Below the pieces are notes generated by a model. That model was not told the origin of the DNA. It did no database searches and worked only from the letters and a program-made list of their open reading frames with translations. The translations under genes and the position numbers were made by a program. Positions 50,778-61,559 of a stretch of DNA of 64,000 bases are shown here, one piece after another (the stretch's first letter is position 1; each line of letters begins with the position of its first letter). This DNA is from Macrolepiota albuminosa. Lineage: Eukaryota > Basidiomycota > Agaricomycetes > Agaricales > Agaricaceae. Location: the NCBI GenBank assembly GCA_027475525.1, contig JAMWFC010000017.1:62001-126000 (forward strand). Reading direction: 5' to 3'.

Positions 50778-50954
50778 CAGTTGTTACTCCTTCGTGGTTG
50801 ACACTGACGGTGTAAGTAACCTCAACTGTTATTGTCTCAGCATCATGATACTCACATTAACTATAGTTAGCATAAATTATTGTGTCTAGGTATAATAAAT
50901 CAGTTGTTACTTCCTCATGGTTGACACTGATGGTTATAAATTATTGTGTCTAGT
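50778..50954 (+). repeat. Interleaved direct repeats at the island edge
   Basis: A 34-bp unit with TTGACACTGA at 50778-50811 recurs at 50901-50934 with about five differences. ATAAATTATTGTGTCTAG at 50872-50889 recurs at 50937-50954. They could be subrepeats of a decayed LTR of the following copia relic. Confidence 0.65.
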
Positions 50955-51099
50955 GTCACTTAGATTCTGGCTGACAAGTTATGGGCATCTCTTTAGGATT
51001 GTCTAGCTTGAACTAAGTCATCCTGAATGCCTCATTCATTTCATTATATCACCTAGCCTTTTTGTGCCTTATCTTTCAAATTCTTCCATACAATTTTAT

Positions 51100-53400
51100 C
51101 AGTAAATTGTCATGGTCTCCAGGGTCTTCTGACACCACACATTTTGGCAATGGTTAATCCATCTGACCATTGCCAGTTTTTGAATATTCAACCACATCTC
51201 TTGCCTTCTGGTTCAGGTTTGGCAGTGCTGCTGCAGAGTCCCCTTCTCCAGTCTCATTTTGTTTGTGAACCCACACCTCATTTATTTACTGCTATGTTTC
51301 CTTCCACAGATACTTTGGTTGCAGATGATTTGATTCAATCTTTGAAAATTCCTCATCCTACCCATACGCATACACGTACCTCAATGCCTTTCCTACTAAT
51401 TCCATTAAATAGAACTCGCTTGTATCCAATCAGTTACATGCTTCAATTCTCCAGCTCCCCTCTTGTTTATCTCCCAGTACTGATACCACTCATGTTCCTT
51501 CCTTACTTATGACCAATGTCCCACTTAATTGCCCCCCTTCACAAGTTTATATTCCTCAGTCTCCTTTTCAAAATCAAAATAATACACCTCGTGCTCCTGT
51601 TTACCAACTGATTTGTTGATCTACATCTGTCTTTTTAACTCCTTCTGTTCTGTTCCCTTTATCAATCCTCCTCATCATACAACACCAAATTTCTCCTCTC
51701 CCATTCCTCAATCTCCCATTCCTTTTTCTCAACAGCCTTTTGCTCCTCTTCAAATTCAAAACCAGAACTCTCCACACTCATATCCAAATTCTTTTCCTTT
51801 TGCACAGCTTCAACAACAGAATCTTCAGAATTTTGATCTTTTTATTCCACCTCAGCACAATACATATTTTCTTCACCATAATCCACCCTCTGTTTTTCTG
51901 CCTTCTAGAATACTAGATCCAACATCTGAAAACACTAAACTTCCTCCACTTACTGCCATCCCTTGTTTCAATGGTTCTTCAGACTGGAAATTATAGATTA
52001 ACCCTGTCATGGCATTAATCAACCATTTGGGCCTCAACAGCCATGTCTGTCTCCTTCCAGTCCCTGGAGCACCTTACAATCCAACTTGTAAAATCATGAT
52101 CCCTCCTGCCTATCCTCCCCACAATACTCTTGACAATGAGCAGGAATATAAACTTTTCTGGTGAAACAATGACATTTGCACTTACATACTTACAGGAAAA
52201 CTATCAGTGGAGATTAATAGCTGTCTTCCTCCTGCTTGTGGAGGTCCTTTCAATTTTCCTGTTTGAACTGTGCACAATGTATCAAACTGGCTTCAGAAAA
52301 GATACAGTGTTGGGAGTGCTTCATCAGTGCAGAAAATCAAGGACTCAGTTCTTTTTCTTATGTGCATACCAACCACTATTCCTTCCTATGTTCAACAATG
52401 ATCCATTGCAATAAATCAACTCTCTGTGATGGCATGGAATATGAAAAGATTCAGAAATTTATTGATGGGATTCCAAATTTACACTCTTATGCTCCATTAT
52501 GAGAGGAGGTATGACAGTCTTGAGATGCTAGACCTGGGGGAATGCTGGATTTTTATGATTTAGCTGATTGGATTTTTGACATTGATCTTGAAGTTCATTG
52601 TAGTCAGGCAATTTTGCAACACCATATTCTGAAAACTTCAAATGCATCTTCCTGAAACTCAAATCCCACCAATCCTACACTGAATACATCCCACTCTACT
52701 AATAATTCACCAGATACTTTTTCAAAATGTCAAACTACAGCAGATATTAATAAAGAACCATTGATCCATGCTAGAGTGCATGTTGCAGTTGCTGATGATT
52801 CAGTCTTAGAACCTGTTACTTTTTCCATCTCTGATGTTAGTGACAACACTACCACTGTATTACTAAAATTGTCAAAGAGGAAAATAACATCAATTTGAGC
52901 TCTTACAATTTTGACCAAAATCAGACTAGCCATCCTACTCTATATTATTTGTTCATCAGCATAGCCAATTACTAGCCAATATTGACCTTAAATTCAATTC
53001 CATCCTCAATTTGGGATGTACCACACACATTATCCAAGACAAGAAATATTTTTGGACATATAATCTAGACCTGGCAATTCCTGTCAGTACAGCAAACTGT
53101 GGTATACTTTCTACTCTTGCCAAGGGTGAAGTTCAATTCTGAACCCATGTAAATGGCAAGAACATCATATTATGCCTTTGAGAATGCCTCTATGCTTCCA
53201 ATGTACTGATCAACCTTATATATGTTGGAATGTTAGTGGAACATGATATGAGCCTTTTGTTTGAAAGAGACTCTACCTTTATTTTCTTTCTATCAAATGT
53301 TGAATCACTTTGTGATAAATCAATACAGGCCACCATTGATGATGCTCAAATTGAGCTAGGGTGCACTATTACTAGTACAGCTACTTAGTCAATATAGCTT
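51100..53400 (+). mobile_element. Ty1/copia retrotransposon relic, gag-protease part
   Basis: Decayed plus-strand coding sequence with many stops and frame changes. Recognisable pieces are a Pro/Gln-rich gag-like N-terminus, LTAIPCFNGSSDWKL then NHLGLNSHVCLLPVPGAPYN (fungal copia gag-like), and, near 53000-53300, LNLGCTTHIIQDKKYFWTYN with AIPVSTANCGILSTLAKGEV, matching the aspartic-protease/pre-integrase region (decayed active site). CpG dinucleotides are almost absent while TG/CA is common. The matching integrase part lies at 61966-62760, so the element has been split by later insertions. Confidence 0.7.
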
Positions 53401-53419
53401 TGGGCATGCTAAGTGTGAG

Positions 53420-54340
53420 AGAGAGACCTGGACAGGTTCCAAAGAATGCATGGTAGGCAAGAGATTGGTGATAAGGAAAGGAGGTGATTGGCACTTATGT
53501 AAGGTCTAAAAATGCAGCAAGAGTGTGCTAAAAGTTGCCAAAAAAAGGCGCTAAAAGACATGGGAGAGAGTTGCCAAGGAGAGGTGCTAAGAGATGCTGA
53601 AGAATCACCAATGAAAGGTGCTAAGAAGTGTGGAAGAGTCATTAAGGAGAGGCACTAAGGAGCACAGGAGAGAGTTGCCAAGGAAAGGCACTAAGAGGCA
53701 CTGAAAAGGGTTGCTAAGAGGCACTAAGTGTTTAGCACCTAAAAGAGATGATAAAATGACAAGATTGCTTAGCAGATCTAAGCACCAATGCCTTGCCATA
53801 GTGGCAAGGCACTAAGAGATTGCAGAGAGAGGGAGAAAACTAAAGCAGAGTCCTCTTGCTGACATGGTCAACAAAAGGTAGTCTGTTGCATAGGGTGACC
53901 AAAATGTTGGGATGCAATCCCTACTATTAAATTGATGTGTACTACTAACAAAAAGTAAGTATTTATATGTAAGTGAATGCTGTGAATTAAACTATATGGT
54001 AAAAGGTCCACAATCATGCTGTCAGTCTGAGTTGGCAAGGTGCTAAGCAATGTCAGTCCAAGCTGTCTGTCATGAAAATACTTCATCATTTCTCCTATAA
54101 ACACTGCCACTGACTAAGAGCATCATTTTGGATTGACTGGTGCCAAGTGTCTGTATCTGTGTATGGCTCTGGAGAGTAAGTGAAAAGGTGCGGCAAGGTG
54201 TCAAGAGTGGTGCTAAGAATAGGTGGTGCCATAGAGAGTGGTTCTGGAGTAATTAGAGGCTCCAGCTGTGAGTTATTAATGTAAAAATATGCAAAAATTA
54301 GCCTTTGGAGCACTAAGGCATGCCACTCCTGATGGTGCCA
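53420..54340. repeat. Degenerate short repeats with GCTAAG/GGCACTAAG
   Basis: About 900 bp rich in imperfect 20-60 bp units built from (T/G)(G/C)CTAAG or GGCACTAAG and GTTGCCAAGGA. Examples occur around 53590, 53650, 53690 and 53720. CpG-poor. The same words recur, less decayed, at 54640-54940 and 61710-61800. Origin unknown; a decayed LTR or satellite-like transposon end is possible. Confidence 0.6.
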
Positions 54341-55229
54341 ATGTGCCAATGTGAGGTGCTTGTGTTGGCACTATCCATGGTCATCTATAATGGAAGTTCA
54401 TCACCATCTACAACATACTATCATTTTTGCACTGTGACTTTATCTTACCAGATACAAATGACATTGCTATGACATTGAATGTGTCTTTTCCTTGTGTTTT
54501 TTCTACTCTGAACTTCTGGCACCAATGACTTGGTCATTCTAGCTAAAATATTACGTTGATAGGACCCCATACAGGATCAGCACATCAACGGCAGGCTACG
54601 GCAACACGGCACAGGCTCAGGATACCTTAGCGCACACTAATTAACCAATTTTGGCAATATTTGATGGCCGTGCATGGCAAGAAGCAGATCCGATCAATGA
54701 TAGCGCTGACAGCAGACAGAATGACAACTGACAGATGGCATCAGTCACTGACAACAGCGCTTGGGAAAGAAGACTGACGATCTATCAAAAACTGACGGAC
54801 AGCTTGGCGTTTGACCTTGGCATCTGACATCGCTTAGCGCCTCGATTTGGTACCTGACATCACTAAGCATTTTTGACAGACAGAAGGGTGATGGATTAAT
54901 GGTTTAGCATGGCAATCTGCTGCCTGGCGTCGCTAAGGGTCTTGAATGGACGGTAGAGATCTGAAACCATTGGAGCTACCCCTATAAAATTTTCTAGTTT
55001 ACCGCACTTTGGCAATGGTTAGTCACTGGCGACGGTGAACTACTTGTAGTATAAAACTTAGACACCTTGACCAACAACCACCATCACTCCCTCTGGGGTC
55101 CTGGTAGTTTTTGGCCGTAGAGTAGTGTAAAACGTAAACGTGTTAATCTGCTCGCTCCTCTCCCCCCTTGCACCCACCGAATTCGCACTGTCTAAACCAT
55201 CCTCTTCACAAGCCTCCTCCCGGAAGAAC
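54341..55229. other. Left flank and possible 5' UTR of the LINE
   Basis: CpG content rises sharply near 54555. The stretch carries CGCTAAG/CTTAGCGCC words and two TATA-like boxes (CTATAAAATT about 54981 and GTATAAAACTT about 55040). Where the LINE 5' end lies is not clear; it may have inserted into a different GCTAAG-rich element. Confidence 0.4.
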
Positions 55230-57062
55230 ATGGCCACCACCAGGAGAACCTCCTCTGCGAACGCCTCAGGCGGTGCCAGCCAGTCTGGGACCCCGGAACG
55301 ATCCCGGTCGCTCCCGACTCACGCCAACCTCAAATCACTGATGGCTGTTGACACCGGCCCGGTCAGAAACATACAGGAAGCCCGCAAATGGCTGGAATCC
55401 AAAGGCTGGATTCTAGCGGCTGACCCCTACGACCGCACAACGCTCACCAACATCCTGGTAACCGCGGCGTTGACCTCCAAACCCCCCGAACTCAAATCGA
55501 CCGTTATTGCGGTAGCTTTTATACTAGAGGCAGATATCGCTGATCGTGTTTCAGACACCCTAGCAGCAGCAGTCGCATCGAAAGCAACTGACCGCCTGGA
55601 GGGCCTGATCGGAAAACTAGGAACATCAATAGAGTTCCTGTCAGCCAATGACACCAAACGCGCGGAAGCAACACTTAGCATCGAAGGTTCGTCCTCGACG
55701 CTATCAGGTCTAACCACATCTCTAGGAGTAATGGTGAACCGCCTCGAAGCCGCCTCCACCCAGAACCAGGCCCAAGCGGCCACATGGGCCTCCATAGTGA
55801 AGGGTCATCAAGCCCGGACACCGCTCCCCCCACCGCCCACCTTCTCCAGCAGGGGTCTTCCCGTGGCCTCGCCAGGACACGACTCACTCCGCCCCAAGGA
55901 ACATGCGAGAGTACAGCAAAGACTTCTGCAGAGCAACCGCACGGTTTTAGTATCGATTGACAAGGAGGACGACAACGCACCAAAGGACTTTACTACCGAA
56001 GGAACAACGAAACTAAGAGAACATCTGAACGCCACCCTGGCGAAACTCGACGCGAAGTCAAGCACCTGCGGCTCCCATGAAGAGGGTGAGATTTCCTCGC
56101 AACCGCCTGCAACGAGAGTCGTTGGGATGAAGATGACATCTGGTGGTGCGTACCTCCTAGAGTTTGCCTCGACTGACTCGGCCAAAAGGTTCCGGGAATA
56201 TGCGGACTCAGAGTGGACGGCACTGGAAGACATATTCGGATACTCAATGATGGCGCAACCTAAGGCTTACGCTCTCATAGCCAGATTTGTCCCCTGCAAT
56301 GGCCCCTTTGACCCTGCTAACCGAGACAGCCTCGACGTCGTGGAAAGAGAGAACAACCTACCCCAGAGCTCCATCACCTCTGCATTCTGGCTGAAGAAAC
56401 CAGAGCTCCGCCACCCCAACCAGGAAGTGGCGACACTGCGCGTCATCTGCTCAGACTCCAACGTAGCGAACAACCTCATCCAAGGCCGCGTGTTCATAGG
56501 AGGATGCCAAATAGTAGTGAGGAAGGACATCAAGGAGCCGCTGCGCTGCAATAACTGTCAGCACTATGGCCATCTTCGACACATGTGCAAGGATGTCGAA
56601 CACTGCGCACGCTGCGCTGAGCAAGGCCACGCAGCATACAACTGTACCTCAAAGCATCCTAGGTGTGTCTCATGCGGTGCCTCTTCCACTCACGACTGCA
56701 CAGACCGATCCTGTCCGACATTCCTGAGGCTCTGTGAGGAGTTAGACGCCCGCCTCCCGGAAAATAGAATGCCACTCTTCCCGACTGAGGACCCCTCCTC
56801 CTGGGCCACACTCCCGCCAAGGAACCCCTCCGACACCCCCCCAGTCTCTCCCCAAGCGAAGAACAAGACAAACGGCCTACCTGCCCCCCCCCGGATGAAT
56901 AGCCTCCACATCCCTCGGCCCGGAACAGCATCCCAACCGCAAGGACCGCCCATCGACAAGACTCCGAACAGATTGGGTAATCTCGACGAATTCGGATTTA
57001 CAGTAAAAACGAGCAGCAGAAAGCAGCGATCGAGCCCCAACGCACCTCTTTCCTCCCAATGA
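55230..57062 (+). CDS. LINE ORF1: gag-like RNA-binding protein with zinc knuckles
   Basis: The ATG at 55230 (in context AACATGG) gives about 610 residues starting MATTRRTSSANASGG; an in-frame ATG at 55140 would add 30 residues. The N-terminal half is helical and Ala-rich. The C-terminal half has CCHC knuckles CNNCQHYGHLRHMC and CARCAEQGHAAYNC, and a third degenerate one at CVSCGASSTHDC, as in gag-like ORF1 proteins that coat the element's RNA. A Pro-rich tail follows. The stop TGA overlaps the ORF2 start as ATGA (57059-57062), suggesting termination-reinitiation for ORF2. Confidence 0.9.
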   Translation: MATTRRTSSANASGGASQSGTPERSRSLPTHANLKSLMAVDTGPVRNIQEARKWLESKGWILAADPYDRTTLTNILVTAALTSKPPELKSTVIAVAFILEADIADRVSDTLAAAVASKATDRLEGLIGKLGTSIEFLSANDTKRAEATLSIEGSSSTLSGLTTSLGVMVNRLEAASTQNQAQAATWASIVKGHQARTPLPPPPTFSSRGLPVASPGHDSLRPKEHARVQQRLLQSNRTVLVSIDKEDDNAPKDFTTEGTTKLREHLNATLAKLDAKSSTCGSHEEGEISSQPPATRVVGMKMTSGGAYLLEFASTDSAKRFREYADSEWTALEDIFGYSMMAQPKAYALIARFVPCNGPFDPANRDSLDVVERENNLPQSSITSAFWLKKPELRHPNQEVATLRVICSDSNVANNLIQGRVFIGGCQIVVRKDIKEPLRCNNCQHYGHLRHMCKDVEHCARCAEQGHAAYNCTSKHPRCVSCGASSTHDCTDRSCPTFLRLCEELDARLPENRMPLFPTEDPSSWATLPPRNPSDTPPVSPQAKNKTNGLPAPPRMNSLHIPRPGTASQPQGPPIDKTPNRLGNLDEFGFTVKTSSRKQRSSPNAPLSSQ

Positions 57063-60000
57063 ATAGACTCACACCGAAAGCTCCGGAAAAACTTCGTATC
57101 TGGCAACAGAACACGCGGAAATCGGACATAGCGCAGGCCGCTATGCTCAACACAGCCAGCCCCCTAGACTGGGATGTGCTGGCCATCCAGGAACCCTTCC
57201 TCGACAGGCTGGGCAACACCAAAGCTTCCCCCCACTGGAGAGTCATATATCCCACCTCCCACCGCAGGGACGGAAGTACTCGCACACGCTCCGTGTTGCT
57301 AATCAATACTAACATAGCGACTGACTCTTTTGTCACACTGAACCTACCCTCTACAGATATCACAGCGGTTCGCTTCATTGGCGACCACGGCAGTATCTCA
57401 ATCTTCAACATCTACAACGCTTGCGAGAACAACAACACCCTCGATGCGCTAGACGCCTTCCTCTCATCTGCCCCGACGGATGCCCGCCCCCTAGCCACCG
57501 ACCAGATGCTTTGGATAGGCGACTTCAACCGTCACCACCCAAGCTGGGAATCGATAGACAACCGTCGACTCAATAACGTCCCGGAATTCATTCAACCACT
57601 GCTGGCAATGATTGAAACATATGACATGGACCTAGCCCTCCCGCCAGGCCTCCCTACCCTCCAAATGACAGCCGGCAACTGGACAAGACCAGACAACGTG
57701 TGGTGCACACACTCTGAGACAAGCCCCATAATTTCTTGCGAAGTTGTCCCCAGTCTCCGCCCCCCGATTACTGATCACCTTCCCATAGTTACGGTACTCG
57801 AGCTCCCGGTACCTCGCTCGCCGTCACCACCCACGAAAGACTTCCGCAATGCCGACTGGACGCGCTTCTGCGAATCCCTGGTGGCAAAGCTACAGCTGCA
57901 CCTCCCGGCGGCGCACATCCTAACCAAGGGGAGTTTTGACTCCACAGTGACAAAACTGACTTCCATCATCAAGGAAGTCATCGCGGACGAAGACACGGTT
58001 CCCACCAAGAACCCCAGCCCCTTTACAAAGAGGTGGTGGTCCAAGGACCTATCGAAGCTCAAGGCACAACGGCGCAAGGCGAGCAACGAATCACACAAGC
58101 TCCGAGACCTGAAAGACCACCCTATACACAAGGAAGCCGCAAGACTCTCACGTGAGATGGCAGAAGCCATCAAAAAGTCGAAAGATGAACACTGGAAATC
58201 CTGGCTAGAGAACATCAACGCTCGACAAATCTACACAGCTAACAAATACGCTATCTCGGGACCGACGGACTTCGCGTGCGACAGGGTCCCCAGCCTCAAG
58301 GACCCGTCAGAGGTTGGTGACGCGGCGGCGACCACCAATGGTAGAAAAGCACAGCTACTCGCTAAGTCGTTCTTCCCCCCCCTCCCCACTATCTCCATCC
58401 CTAGTTCAGCCTACCCTGAGCCCATTCCTGACTTACCTTTCTTCTCACGAGCACGTATAATACAGGCCACACAGAGTCTACAGCCCTTTAAGGCCCCCGG
58501 CCCAGACGGTATACCCAACATCGTGCTGAAACGATGCGCGGATGAACTTGCTGATCATCTCTACTTCATCTACCGTGCAGTATTCGAGCTTGATGTATAC
58601 CACCAGAGCTGGCTCGAGTCGACTACCCTAGTGTTGCGAAAACCGGGCAAACCGGCCTACAATGTAGCTAATGCCTACCGACCAATAGGCCTGCTCAACA
58701 CAATCGGCAAGCTTCTCTCAACTCTAGTCGCCGCTGATCTCTCCCACCTAGCAGAAAAACACGCCCTCCTTCCTTCGGGACAATTCGGAGGCCGACCCAG
58801 CCGGAACACGACTGATGCGATGCACTTAATAACCCACAGGATCAAGAAGGCATGGAGATCAGGAAAAGTCGCGTCGGCGCTCTTCCTGGACGTTCAAGGG
58901 GCCTTCCCCAACACTGTCCCGGATCGACTCATACACAACATGAGGAAGAAAGGCGTACCGTCACGCTACATCCAACTAGCAAGACAAATGCTGACCAACA
59001 GACGCACTCAACTCCGCTTCGATGACTACTCATCCGACTGGATATCAATCGATAACGGCACGACCCAAGGCTGCCCTCTTTCAATGATATTCTACTCCTT
59101 CTACAACGCTCCGTTGCTGCTGACCGCTCATCCCAACAGCTCGGTGGAAGCCTCAATAGGCTTTGTGGACGACGCGATGTTCCTAGCAATAGCGGACACG
59201 CTAGCGGACGCTCACCGTGTGCTGGCAGATATGATGGCCCGCGCAGATGGTGGTTTCGGCTGGTCTGACAGCCACAACTCCCCCTTCGAACTAACGAAAC
59301 TAGCGCTAATGAACTACCCTCGTTCCACTAGTGACTTAATTCCCCCCGATCTTGCCCTCACCCGTATTGACCATACAGGCTCAACCTCAACGCTAACTGT
59401 GAAGACCGTCCCTACATACAAGTATCTCGGCGTGGTGTTTGACTCCCGTCTCCGATGGTCGGCCCATGCCCAGGTCATCGCCGCGAAGGCAACCTGGTGG
59501 TCCCAACAGGTCGCGCGATTATCACGGCTGTCAGGCGGTATGCCTCCGAACCGCATGCGCCAGCTATACAACACTGTTGCAATACCAGCATTCACCTACG
59601 CAGCTGACGTCTGGTACTCAGGGGTAAGTGAGATGTCAAAGGGGTCACGTAGGACAGGTTCGGTTGCAGTCACAAAGCGGTTATGTCCGGCCCAACGCTC
59701 AATGGCCAAGCAAGTCACGGGAGCTCTACGGACGACTGCAGGTGATGTATTGGAAGTATTCGCTAACCTACTACCAATAGACCTACTGTTCCGGAAAGTT
59801 CTCACCAGGGCGGCCCTCCGCCTAGCCTCCCTGCCACAATCCCATCCTCTTCGCGGTCCGGTGAGGAACTCCGTAAGGAGTCACGTCCGGAGACACCGCT
59901 CCCCGCTGCACAACCTGTTCAGCTTCACGGGGGTGACCCCCGACCATGTTGAGAGAGTGCACCCCACTCGTCGACGGCCGGGATACGCACCGGCCTTCTC

Positions 60001-61123
60001 TATTCACATACCGGAGTCAAAAGACGAGGCCCTGGACATAATAGAAAAGGTTTTCGACAGCACCAGTTGCTCAGTCTTCTGCGACGGCTCAGGCTTCGAG
60101 GGTGGAATCGGCGCTTCCGCGGTCCTCTACGTAGACGGGGTGGAAACTTCCAGCAGGAAGTTTCACCTAGGCTCAGGTGCTGAGCACATAGTCTACGAAG
60201 GGGAGATAGTTGGACTATGCCTCGGCCTCCACATCCTGCACAGCCTCAACAAGCAACTACGCTACAAGATTGCCTTCGGGAGCGACAGTCAGGCGACTCT
60301 GAAAGCCCTCAAGAACCAAAAACCCCACCCGGCGCACTACCTGTTGGACCAAGTACATGACATGGCCGAAGCTCTGCACAGAAAACAAGATCGCCTACTT
60401 AATGCGGCCGCAAGACGATCCAAGCAAGCTACAGCCAATAACAGAGCCCCTCGCTCCCGACGGGTGGTAAGACTTCACTTCCACTGGTCACCTGGCCATG
60501 AAGGTTTCTCTCCGAATGAGAAAGCTGACCAACTAGCGAAAGAGGCTGCCCAGGGAGAGTCCAGTCCCCCGGAAGCCCTCCCAGCCTTTCTCCGCCGCAA
60601 GGCCCTGCCCGTAAGTATCCCAGCCTCCCGCCAGGCGGACTCAATAGCCACGGAAGTCCTGTGGAAGCGCCGCTGGAAAAAGTCCCCAAGATTCCGGGCC
60701 ATCGCGCGGCTCGACAGAACTCTCCCCTCCAGATCGTACATGCGCACAATATCCTCGATGAACAGGAAGCAGGCTGCCATCCTCACTCAACTGCGAACGG
60801 GCCACATCCCCCTCAACCACCACCTATTCAGAATCAACAGAGCCGAGTCGCCAGTTTGCCCCCACTGCGCCAACCTCACTGTGGAGACCGTCGAGCACTT
60901 CCTCACCCGCTGCCCACACTACAGCAGAGAACGTTTCACCCACCTGACGCTACAACTGAAACGCAAAGCTGAGTCCATCTCTTACCTGTTGTCTGCTCCC
61001 GAAGCCCTGAAGCACCTGCTTAGATACACAGAAGCCACAAAACGCTTTCACCCAGACAGACAAAGCACGGTCAACGACCGCCGACCCAACCAAGCAAGCC
61101 ACCTCCCACAGTCCACTACCTAG
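57059..61123 (+). CDS. LINE ORF2: endonuclease - reverse transcriptase - RNase H
   Basis: 1354 residues, uninterrupted. An N-terminal APE-type endonuclease has QQNTRKS, LAIQEP, LWIGDFNRHHPSWE and ITDHLPIV. The reverse transcriptase follows with FKAPGPDGIPNIVLKRC, ANAYRPIGLLNTIGKLLS, SGQFGGRPSRNTTDAM, ALFLDVQGAFPNTVP, TTQGCPLSMIFYSFY and the catalytic FVDDAMF. Next is KYLGVVFDSRLRW. The RNase H domain has all four acidic positions, in VFCDGSGF, VYEGEIVGL, GSDSQATLK and EKADQLAKEA. The C-terminus has a CPHC...HFLTRCP zinc-binding motif. Its order and RNase H place it near Tad1. No inactivating change seen, so it may be active. Confidence 0.95.
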   Translation: MNRLTPKAPEKLRIWQQNTRKSDIAQAAMLNTASPLDWDVLAIQEPFLDRLGNTKASPHWRVIYPTSHRRDGSTRTRSVLLINTNIATDSFVTLNLPSTDITAVRFIGDHGSISIFNIYNACENNNTLDALDAFLSSAPTDARPLATDQMLWIGDFNRHHPSWESIDNRRLNNVPEFIQPLLAMIETYDMDLALPPGLPTLQMTAGNWTRPDNVWCTHSETSPIISCEVVPSLRPPITDHLPIVTVLELPVPRSPSPPTKDFRNADWTRFCESLVAKLQLHLPAAHILTKGSFDSTVTKLTSIIKEVIADEDTVPTKNPSPFTKRWWSKDLSKLKAQRRKASNESHKLRDLKDHPIHKEAARLSREMAEAIKKSKDEHWKSWLENINARQIYTANKYAISGPTDFACDRVPSLKDPSEVGDAAATTNGRKAQLLAKSFFPPLPTISIPSSAYPEPIPDLPFFSRARIIQATQSLQPFKAPGPDGIPNIVLKRCADELADHLYFIYRAVFELDVYHQSWLESTTLVLRKPGKPAYNVANAYRPIGLLNTIGKLLSTLVAADLSHLAEKHALLPSGQFGGRPSRNTTDAMHLITHRIKKAWRSGKVASALFLDVQGAFPNTVPDRLIHNMRKKGVPSRYIQLARQMLTNRRTQLRFDDYSSDWISIDNGTTQGCPLSMIFYSFYNAPLLLTAHPNSSVEASIGFVDDAMFLAIADTLADAHRVLADMMARADGGFGWSDSHNSPFELTKLALMNYPRSTSDLIPPDLALTRIDHTGSTSTLTVKTVPTYKYLGVVFDSRLRWSAHAQVIAAKATWWSQQVARLSRLSGGMPPNRMRQLYNTVAIPAFTYAADVWYSGVSEMSKGSRRTGSVAVTKRLCPAQRSMAKQVTGALRTTAGDVLEVFANLLPIDLLFRKVLTRAALRLASLPQSHPLRGPVRNSVRSHVRRHRSPLHNLFSFTGVTPDHVERVHPTRRRPGYAPAFSIHIPESKDEALDIIEKVFDSTSCSVFCDGSGFEGGIGASAVLYVDGVETSSRKFHLGSGAEHIVYEGEIVGLCLGLHILHSLNKQLRYKIAFGSDSQATLKALKNQKPHPAHYLLDQVHDMAEALHRKQDRLLNAAARRSKQATANNRAPRSRRVVRLHFHWSPGHEGFSPNEKADQLAKEAAQGESSPPEALPAFLRRKALPVSIPASRQADSIATEVLWKRRWKKSPRFRAIARLDRTLPSRSYMRTISSMNRKQAAILTQLRTGHIPLNHHLFRINRAESPVCPHCANLTVETVEHFLTRCPHYSRERFTHLTLQLKRKAESISYLLSAPEALKHLLRYTEATKRFHPDRQSTVNDRRPNQASHLPQSTT

Positions 61124-61515
61124 CCCACCGGGGCGAATTTTTCCCTTCCAGACATTTCTTACACCCAACTAAAAGTATCAATCAATTACTCCCTTTCTAC
61201 TAACGGCACGGGGCATTATGCCCATCAACAGGTACTGGCCACCCCACGTCCCAGGGATCGCGGCCCCGATGCTCGTCCCACCCCCAGCCCGACCTATCGA
61301 GCTCTCGTCGCCTAAACCCCGCAGACCCCCCCACGGTCGAATGTGCCTCCAACGGGTTTAACAGGGGAGTGTAGTCTAAACAGCGCTGGGACGCGTTGAC
61401 TTGCTCATTCTCTGCGTATGCAGGGGGGCAAGGATTCTATAGCTCTCGTAATGTAAATAGCCTGTTCGTATGTAACGTGCAAAATGGGTGCCAAGCATCC
61501 AGGGCACGATAATGG

Positions 61516-61550
<35 letters not shown>
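61516..61550 (+). other. LINE poly(A) tail
   Basis: Thirty-five consecutive A after GATAATGG. An uninterrupted tail indicates a young insertion. Confidence 0.9.

Positions 61551-61559
<9 letters not shown>

Larger units (their letters stand above)
55230..61550 (+). mobile_element. Tad-like non-LTR retrotransposon (LINE), apparently full coding capacity
   Basis: Two intact overlapping ORFs, a 3' UTR of about 390 bp and a pure 35-nt A tail (61516-61550). ORF2 contains endonuclease, reverse transcriptase and RNase H, as in Tad1/I-group LINEs of fungi. CpG-rich, unlike the copia relic around it, so a recent insertion. I could not find a target-site duplication. The 5' limit given is the ORF1 start; the element extends further left. 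Confidence 0.92.

Noticed and set aside
53409..54349. Minus-strand ORFs with Leu/Ser-rich products
   Set aside because: They arise from the degenerate GCTAAG-type repeats and show no protein conservation.
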